Part shown: positions 5,795-9,770 of the stretch, piece after piece | Layout of the letters: each line of letters starts with the position of its first letter | How positions within the stretch are numbered: the first letter of the stretch is position 1 | Assembly (NCBI GenBank): GCA_004376385.1 | Contig: SOJY01000176.1 | Span: 1 to 9,770 of the forward strand | Origin: Candidatus Bathyarchaeum sp. | Lineage (GTDB): Archaea > Thermoproteota > Bathyarchaeia > Bathyarchaeales > Bathyarchaeaceae | Length of the DNA: 9,770 bases | Direction of reading: 5' to 3' | Notes under the pieces: generated by a model | What the model saw: only the letters and a program-made list of their open reading frames with translations | Databases searched by the model: none | Told to the model about the DNA's origin: nothing | Program-made: the position numbers and the translations under genes

Positions 5795-6028
5795 TTATTT
5801 GACTGCTTCTACTTTGGTTACTTCGGGTACGTGTTTTTTGAGGAAGTTTTCGACGCCCCATTGTAGGGTCATGGCTGACATTGGGCATCCGCTACATGAG
5901 CCTTTAAGTTTCACTTTTACGATGCCGTTATCGAATCCAACGTATTCTATGTCTCCGCCGTCAGCTTGCAATTGTGGTCTCACTTGTTCAAGAGCTTTTT
6001 TCACTCGGTCTTCTACGGTTTCACTCAT
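5795..6028 (-). CDS. NifU-like C-terminal-domain Fe-S scaffold protein
   Basis: The 77-aa protein consists of the NifU C-terminal (Nfu) domain alone. It assembles or carries a [4Fe-4S] cluster for delivery to apo-enzymes, with the cluster shared between two subunits through the CxxC motif. The motif is CSGCPMS with Cys45 and Cys48; the preceding LQADGGDIEYV (20-30) is also characteristic. The size is normal for the stand-alone archaeal form. I use ATG 6028: GGGTGA lies seven bases upstream. The in-frame GTG at 6037 is itself part of that ribosome-binding site. A TATA box at 6066-6073 implies a short leader. It is divergent from endonuclease IV and upstream of the macro-domain gene. No other isc/suf gene is in the window. 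Confidence 0.94.
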   Translation of the reverse strand: MSETVEDRVKKALEQVRPQLQADGGDIEYVGFDNGIVKVKLKGSCSGCPMSAMTLQWGVENFLKKHVPEVTKVEAVK

Positions 6029-6065
6029 CAGATTCACCCTTAACAGTTTTAGTTACGAGTTTAGA

Positions 6066-6073
6066 ATATAAAC
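6066..6073 (-). promoter_or_regulatory. TATA box of the NifU-like gene
   Basis: Minus-strand GTTTATAT lies 38-45 bases upstream of the ATG at 6028. Initiation about 25 bases downstream gives a leader of about 16 bases carrying GGGTGA. The remaining space to endonuclease IV holds an AT-rich TTTTTACTTAATA at 6121-6133 that may be the promoter of that gene in the other direction. Confidence 0.55.
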
Positions 6074-6165
6074 GATAATAAAAAAAGTTTTTGATTTTAC
6101 GACAAGCGTAGAGAATAACGTTTTTACTTAATAGTAGCCATGCAACTGTTGTTGGGTTGGTCTGT

Positions 6166-7008
6166 TTGAGGATCGGTTTTCACGTCTCAATTCAGGGGTC
6201 TATTGATACATCAGTGGACAGAGCAGCAGAATTGAACTGCAACACATTCCAAATTTTCACAAGAAACCCCCGACAGTGGTATTCAACAAAACTCACTATA
6301 GAGAATGCTAAAGCATTCTCCAACAAAGTGAAAAAACATAACATAGACCCTGTTTTTGCTCACATGCCTTACCTTCCAAATTTGGCGTCTTCGAGAGACG
6401 AAGTTTACGAAAAATCCGTTAAGACTCTCACGTCAGAGCTGGAAAGATGCAGACAACTCAAGATTCCCTACTTAGTAACCCATCTGGGTAGCCACCTTGG
6501 AGCAGGCATGCAAACAGGTTTTACAAGATTAATCAAAGGCATCAACCAAGCACTCAACGATACTGATGGAGACGTTATGCTTCTACTTGAAAACACAGCC
6601 GGAACAAGAAACAGCATGGGAAGCACTCTTGAGGACATTCAGCACATAATCGAGCAACTATCTAATCCTGAAAGTGTTGGAATATGCTTTGATACTAGCC
6701 ACGCTTTTGCGGCGGGGTATGACCTCAGAACTAGGGAAACGGTAGAATCGACCGTTAGGAAGATTGATGAGGTAATCGGTTTTGAGAGGCTTAAACTTGT
6801 TCACCTGAACGACTCGAAGGGAGACCTGAACTCTCGTATAGACCGCCACGAACATATCGGCATGGGAAAGATTGGAGAAGAAGGATTCAGAAACGTGCTA
6901 GCAAGCAGATTGGGTGGTCTACCTTTGATACTTGAAACACCTAGAGACGCTAGGCGCAGCGATGTTGGCAACCTAGAGAAAGTAAAGGAACTGTCTGTTG
7001 GACTATAG
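6166..7008 (+). CDS. nfo: Endonuclease IV (AP endonuclease, deoxyribonuclease IV)
   Basis: This trinuclear-zinc AP endonuclease cleaves 5' to abasic sites in base-excision repair and trims blocked 3' ends. The 280-aa protein starting MRIGFHVSI is a full-length TIM-barrel homologue. The nine metal ligands can be placed by comparison with E. coli Nfo: His66, His106, Glu142, Asp176, His179, His213, Asp226, His228 and Glu257, in the motifs FAHMPYL, THLGSHLG, LLENTAG, FDTSHAF, VHLND, DRHEHIGMG and LILETP. The start is uncertain. TTG 6166 gives the canonical N-terminus; TTG 6157 would add MVC. Neither has a clear ribosome-binding site, and an AT-rich box at 6121-6133 would place transcription initiation close to either, suggesting a leaderless mRNA. 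The gene is monocistronic and convergent with the citrate synthase remnant 20 bases downstream. Confidence 0.97.
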   Translation: MRIGFHVSIQGSIDTSVDRAAELNCNTFQIFTRNPRQWYSTKLTIENAKAFSNKVKKHNIDPVFAHMPYLPNLASSRDEVYEKSVKTLTSELERCRQLKIPYLVTHLGSHLGAGMQTGFTRLIKGINQALNDTDGDVMLLLENTAGTRNSMGSTLEDIQHIIEQLSNPESVGICFDTSHAFAAGYDLRTRETVESTVRKIDEVIGFERLKLVHLNDSKGDLNSRIDRHEHIGMGKIGEEGFRNVLASRLGGLPLILETPRDARRSDVGNLEKVKELSVGL

Positions 7009-7028
7009 AAAGAAGGTTTGTTGTGTAG

Positions 7029-7178
7029 TTAGCTTCGTTTTTCGATTGGAATAAACGCTCTTCCAAAGTCGCCAGTATACTGTGATGTTGGACGAATAAG
7101 AACCGCATCCGCATACTGCTCCAGCACATGAGCAGCCCACTCGGTTACTCTGCTTGAAGCAAAAAATGGGGAAAAGTA
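7029..7178 (-). pseudogene. Citrate synthase C-terminal remnant
   Basis: On the minus strand, 49 codons read YFSPFFASSRVTEWAAHVLE, then QYADAVLIRPTSQYTGDFG and RAFIPIEKRS before a TAA at 7029-7031. The order F-P-F-A-S-R-x3-W-A-A-H-x2-E-Q followed by LIRP-x3-Y-x-G is the conserved C-terminus of citrate synthase, including the substrate-binding Arg of the SR pair and the final RP-Y-G element. The frame is closed immediately upstream by TAA (7179-7181), and the next upstream sequence shows no similarity in any minus frame. The first roughly 330 residues, including the catalytic His and Asp regions, are therefore missing. It has no start codon or promoter of its own. It is a truncated relic, not a gene. 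The C-terminal reading is nevertheless clean, with no frameshift, suggesting fairly recent loss. Confidence 0.82.
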
Positions 7179-7220
7179 TTAGCATAACATGAACAGCAAA
7201 TAAGAACGAGGATTGCGTAG

Positions 7221-7433
7221 TTGCAGATTAGAACAGTTGCAGCCATTATTGTTTGGGTTGTAGTTGCGTTACTCCTACTGAACAGGGTCTTAGGGTCAGA
7301 ATGGATACTGCCTATATCGATTGTTTTGACGGTTATTGCAGTCTTAGTTTATTTCAGTCCCCGCCTAAGGAAAGAAAAAAATCAGACAAACAAGAAATCG
7401 AATCTGCCACCATCTGACCAAGTAAAGGAATGA
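7221..7433 (+). CDS. Small two-helix membrane protein, 70 aa
   Basis: I do not recognise this family. Residues about 4-23 and 28-47 form two hydrophobic helices joined by a short loop (NRVLGSEW). A strongly basic and polar tail follows (RLRKEKNQTNKKSN...). The positive-inside rule puts the tail in the cytoplasm and suggests a hairpin topology. The start is TTG 7221 with GAGG (7208-7211) nine bases upstream; the closest upstream ATG (7190) is closed by a TAA after three codons. Its promoter region overlaps the truncated end of the citrate synthase remnant. It is followed after 76 bases by the Vps62-like gene in the same orientation, but that gene has its own TATA box. A link to membrane or surface function is a guess. 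Confidence 0.65.
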   Translation: MQIRTVAAIIVWVVVALLLLNRVLGSEWILPISIVLTVIAVLVYFSPRLRKEKNQTNKKSNLPPSDQVKE

Positions 7434-7454
7434 AGTTCTAGTAATTGGCTTGCC

Positions 7455-7464
7455 AAAACTTATA
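7455..7464 (+). promoter_or_regulatory. TATA box of the Vps62-like gene
   Basis: AAAACTTATA lies 46-55 bases before the ATG at 7510. Predicted initiation near 7485 leaves a leader of about 25 bases containing GGTGA. Immediately upstream, TTGGC-TT-GCCAA (7445-7456) is a short inverted repeat that could be the end of the preceding transcript or an operator overlapping the box. Confidence 0.5.
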
Positions 7465-7509
7465 GGCAAAAAGAGTCTAAACTATTGAAGGAAATATTGT
7501 GGTGAAGTT

Positions 7510-9216
7510 ATGCGCAAATCCATCTTGCTTTTCTCGGTACTCCTTATCGTAGGGTTACTTGTATTCTCTTCCGTTGCCAGTGTCACAGCGCAACAGTATC
7601 CAGACAACGACGGGATTCCCGACACAAAAGAGGAGCAACTGGCGTTAACTTATGTGCCTTACCTCCATTTTGCAGCTGGAGAAAAATTCTTCCCCACTGA
7701 CGCCAACTACCACATAGAAAACTCCGTTCTCTACATGAAATTAGGCGACGTCAATACACTGATTGAAGATTCACCGACGGCATCAAGCATCGCTCAATAC
7801 ACAACAGAAGATTACTTTTTGAACAACACTTTAGGCGGCTATGAGGAGATAGCACAAAACTACAAACAGAACCGTGAAAACTATGGAGACAAAATTTACG
7901 CTCATGTAACAAGTGAATCCGGATTCATTGTGGTTCAATACTGGTTCTTTTATGCATTCAACCCCGGAACCCTAAATCAGCATCAGGGAGACTGGGAAAT
8001 GATCGAGATCGTCTTGGATTCAACGGAAACCCCACTATACGCGGTTTATTCACAGCACCATGCAGGCCAAAGAGCTGATTGGAAGGACGTTGAAAAGGTA
8101 GATGGAACTCATCCAAGAGTCTATGTGGCTTTAGGCTCACATGCCAGCTACTTCAGGCCATATCAAGGTAAGCTTGGCACAGAAAGCGACACATTAGGAA
8201 ACGCGTACACACTAAAACCGGAAGATCTGGAGATAGTCTACCTAGGAGAAAAAGGCACGGGAAATCATCCATCTTCCCAAGATTGGTTAGAATTTGGAGG
8301 AAGATGGGGAAACTGGGCTAGTCTAGCGGATGCATACATGGGCGCTGCTGGTCCAAGCGGACCGGGACAAGGAGAAAACGCGGACAAATGGTTAAATCCG
8401 GTATCTTGGGGAATCGACAAAACTTTAGCCGATCAAACATGGTTCACCGCAAGTTTGCTTGTCTTCTACTCAGTGTACATCGTTGCAGCCGTCATAGGAC
8501 TTGTTGCAGCCTATAAGGTCTGGAAGATTGTGAAGCGAAAAAGAGAGGGAAAACTTAACCTAATGAAAATTTTGCGCTCAAAGGCTGCGGTTGGCGTGAT
8601 TCTTGGAATCGTAGGCATAGCGGTCTATTTTGCTGCCCTCTTTTTGCCATGGTATGTGGTTACAGGCAACATCGAAACCACATTTCTTGATACTGCTGGA
8701 ACAACCGAGATAGTTCTTATCGACGGCGTTAACGGGCTTAGAGTCAACATGTTACAGGGCGATCAGGGCTTAACTACACTGTTTGGGCTAGGAATTCCTT
8801 TCGGCATCATCTTTCTAGCCAGCGTCGTGTTGAATGCCTTAGACATTATCGGAGTTGAAAAAGCCAAGAGGCTTTCAAGAACATACATAATAAGCGGCAT
8901 TACGTCACTTATTCCCATAATAATCATAATACTGTTCATAGTTTCGTTGGCTGGACTCATCACACAGTTCGCAGGCTTCATTTGTGGAGGCGATCAGATG
9001 CCCATACAGGTAAACGATATGGCTTCGGCAATGGCATCGTCTCCCTTCAGCGGTGAATTCACAGACACAATCAACTCCAGCGGAACACTAAACATAACGT
9101 GGGGCTTAGCCATCGGCTCATATCTGTTCATTGCTGCAGCTGCAATAAAGATCGTTGCCGGAATAATACTTAGAACAGCCAAAGTGACCGAAACAAACAA
9201 AAACGTAAACGAATAG
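7510..9216 (+). CDS. Secreted/membrane-anchored Vps62-like protein
   Basis: The 568-aa protein begins with a signal peptide (about 1-28, ending VTAQQ). A short calcium-binding-like element follows (DNDGIPD, 32-38, similar to thrombospondin type 3 repeats). An extracellular domain at about 44-300 resembles the Vps62/DUF946 family: LTYVPYLHFAAGEKFFPTD, QYWFFYAFN, HQGDWEMIEIVL (158-169), QHHAGQ, and HPRVYVALGSHASYF (201-215). Five hydrophobic helices come next (about 313-335, 358-384, 421-447, 458-490 and 533-553). The loop of about 35 residues after the second helix and the loop of about 40 residues after the fourth are on the same side. The biochemical role of the family is not established; it may bind or process surface polymers, but this is speculative. 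ATG 7510 is preceded by GGTGA six bases upstream. A T-run lies after the gene. Domain call is good, function unknown. Confidence 0.8.
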   Translation: MRKSILLFSVLLIVGLLVFSSVASVTAQQYPDNDGIPDTKEEQLALTYVPYLHFAAGEKFFPTDANYHIENSVLYMKLGDVNTLIEDSPTASSIAQYTTEDYFLNNTLGGYEEIAQNYKQNRENYGDKIYAHVTSESGFIVVQYWFFYAFNPGTLNQHQGDWEMIEIVLDSTETPLYAVYSQHHAGQRADWKDVEKVDGTHPRVYVALGSHASYFRPYQGKLGTESDTLGNAYTLKPEDLEIVYLGEKGTGNHPSSQDWLEFGGRWGNWASLADAYMGAAGPSGPGQGENADKWLNPVSWGIDKTLADQTWFTASLLVFYSVYIVAAVIGLVAAYKVWKIVKRKREGKLNLMKILRSKAAVGVILGIVGIAVYFAALFLPWYVVTGNIETTFLDTAGTTEIVLIDGVNGLRVNMLQGDQGLTTLFGLGIPFGIIFLASVVLNALDIIGVEKAKRLSRTYIISGITSLIPIIIIILFIVSLAGLITQFAGFICGGDQMPIQVNDMASAMASSPFSGEFTDTINSSGTLNITWGLAIGSYLFIAAAAIKIVAGIILRTAKVTETNKNVNE

Positions 9217-9254
9217 AAGAGCCAACGACCGCTCCATTTTCTTTAATGTTCACA

Positions 9255-9268
9255 GGGTCAGATGACCC
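9255..9268. repeat. Short inverted repeat between convergent genes
   Basis: GGGTCA-GA-TGACCC is a perfect 6-bp inverted repeat with a two-base centre, 38 bases after the Vps62-like stop. It could be a hairpin in the 3' leader or a protein-binding site; nothing else decides between these. The convergent winged-helix gene ends about 50 bases further on. Confidence 0.45.
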
Positions 9269-9303
9269 GACCAATTGTGTGCACGCGGTCACCTAAAAAT
9301 TCA

Positions 9304-9318
9304 GGCTTTTCTTTTTTT
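9304..9318 (+). terminator. T-tract terminator after the Vps62-like gene
   Basis: GGCTTTTCTTTTTTT ends at the stop codon of the convergent winged-helix gene. A T-rich run of this type is the standard archaeal intrinsic termination signal and would end plus-strand transcription from 7510. No strong hairpin precedes it. Confidence 0.5.
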
Positions 9319-9619
9319 AGCGAATCAACGCGGGGATCTTGCTTTCTTTAGTTATGTGTAGGGCTCTGTTGACCTCGTTGAAGTATTTGATTACGGTTCT
9401 ACCTCTTTCTGTAATTGCGTAGCTAATTTTTGTTTTGTTTCTTTTCTTAACTGTAATCTGTTCTTCAATCAGGTTCTGTTGGATCAGAAATTCCAAGTTT
9501 TGTTTTAGGACACTGCAGTTTACGTTAGCCTTGTACATGACGTGAGTTAGTTTAAGTGGGCCTCTTTGGGCCAGAACCTTGAGGATGTCGATATACATTT
9601 CCATTTTTGATCTTCGCAA
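9317..9619 (-). CDS. Winged-helix DNA-binding protein (HTH_45-like)
   Basis: The 100-aa protein consists of a single winged-helix domain: an N-terminal helix MEMYIDILKVLAQRG, a helix-turn-helix at about 16-50 (KLTHVMYKANVNCSVLKQNL), and a beta-wing containing TVKKRNKTKISYAITERGR (about 57-75). The tail helix begins at about 76 (TVIKYFNEVNRALH). The xxYxITxxGRxxI signature is typical of the archaeal family PF14947, small transcription regulators of mostly unknown targets. The start is TTG 9619, with AGAGGT about nine bases upstream; an internal ATG (9604) would shorten it by five residues but has no comparable ribosome-binding site. The gene is alone and convergent with the Vps62-like gene. 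A large inverted repeat at 9651-9714 covers its promoter region and could be its own operator, which is inference. Confidence 0.85.
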   Translation of the reverse strand: MRRSKMEMYIDILKVLAQRGPLKLTHVMYKANVNCSVLKQNLEFLIQQNLIEEQITVKKRNKTKISYAITERGRTVIKYFNEVNRALHITKESKIPALIR

Positions 9620-9770
9620 CTTAGTTAAACCTCTAACATTAGCCTATTGCCACGTAAAGGAGCGCGGATTTCTGATTTTGTAATGGTCAAAAATCATGTT
9701 CCTCCATTTACGTGAGTAGACAGCTAGTTACGGCAGGTTTACCTAAAAGGTTTGTTAAGTCTCTCAGATA
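9620..9770. other. Right-edge upstream region with nested inverted repeat
   Basis: The outer arms CACGTAAAGGAG (9651-9662) and CTCCATTTACGTG (9702-9714) pair over 12 positions with one bulged base. Inside them, TGATTTTG (9673-9680) and CAAAAATCA (9688-9696) pair, again with one bulge. The whole spans 64 bases. It lies 32-95 bases upstream of the winged-helix start, where its promoter should be. A plus-strand GTG at 9712 opens a frame to the window end (MSRQLVTAGLPKRFVKSLR) without a ribosome-binding site. That could be the start of a next gene, but it is too short to assign. Confidence 0.6.

Noticed and set aside
7003..7185. 60-codon minus-strand frame with many Cys and Gly
   Set aside because: The neighbouring frame carries the real signal, the citrate synthase C-terminus; this is an out-of-frame reading of it.
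9292..9304. 13-base match (inverted) to the right copy of the 27-bp repeat
   Set aside because: It covers only the AT-rich half of the repeat, in a non-coding context, and could arise by chance; a third element copy is not supported.
1..9770. Search for tRNA, rRNA, CRISPR arrays and transposase genes
   Set aside because: No T-arm-like GGTTCRA context with paired acceptor ends, no regularly spaced repeats and no DDE, HUH or integrase-like protein was seen.

Overview
The window is archaeal. It carries a short HMf-type histone, a group II chaperonin (thermosome), the archaeal zinc-ribbon p27/autoantigen-like protein, a PF14947-type winged-helix protein, and TATA-type promoters with short leaders. 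The mix (ADP-forming acetate-CoA ligase/GNAT remnant, histone, thermosome, Vps62-like surface protein) suggests an uncultivated anaerobic lineage such as Bathyarchaeia. That placement is inference; a tree of the thermosome or histone would settle it.

Layout. 1-139: left edge, with a possible start of a minus-strand gene running out of the window. 140-1057 (minus): a two-gene unit, a zinc-ribbon p27-like protein followed by an unrecognised 178-aa protein. 1058-2435: an AT-rich segment with one plus-strand gene for a PAP2-related membrane protein (1562-2185). This segment is bounded by two copies of an identical 27-bp sequence that is the ribosome-binding site and start of the p27 gene, so it looks inserted or rearranged. 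2436-4420 (minus): histone, then thermosome, each with its own promoter. 4628-5052 (plus): a heavily decayed acyl-CoA synthetase (ADP-forming)/GNAT fusion gene, not intact in any frame. 5077-6028 (minus): NifU-like Fe-S protein, then a macro-domain protein. 6166-7008 (plus): endonuclease IV with all nine metal ligands. 7029-7178 (minus): a C-terminal remnant of citrate synthase. 7221-9216 (plus): a small two-helix membrane protein and a 568-aa secreted/membrane-anchored Vps62-like protein. 9317-9619 (minus): winged-helix regulator with a large nested inverted repeat upstream of it.

How it fits together. Most intact genes are housekeeping: chromatin, protein folding, Fe-S assembly, base-excision repair and ADP-ribose metabolism. 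The accessory signals are two decaying acetyl-CoA-related genes within about 2.4 kb of each other, the repeat-bounded PAP2 segment, and the Vps62-like surface protein. No CRISPR array, rRNA, tRNA or intact transposase is visible. I see no undescribed multi-gene defence or biosynthetic system. The most notable items are the two pseudogenes, the 27-bp repeat pair and the 9651-9714 inverted repeat.
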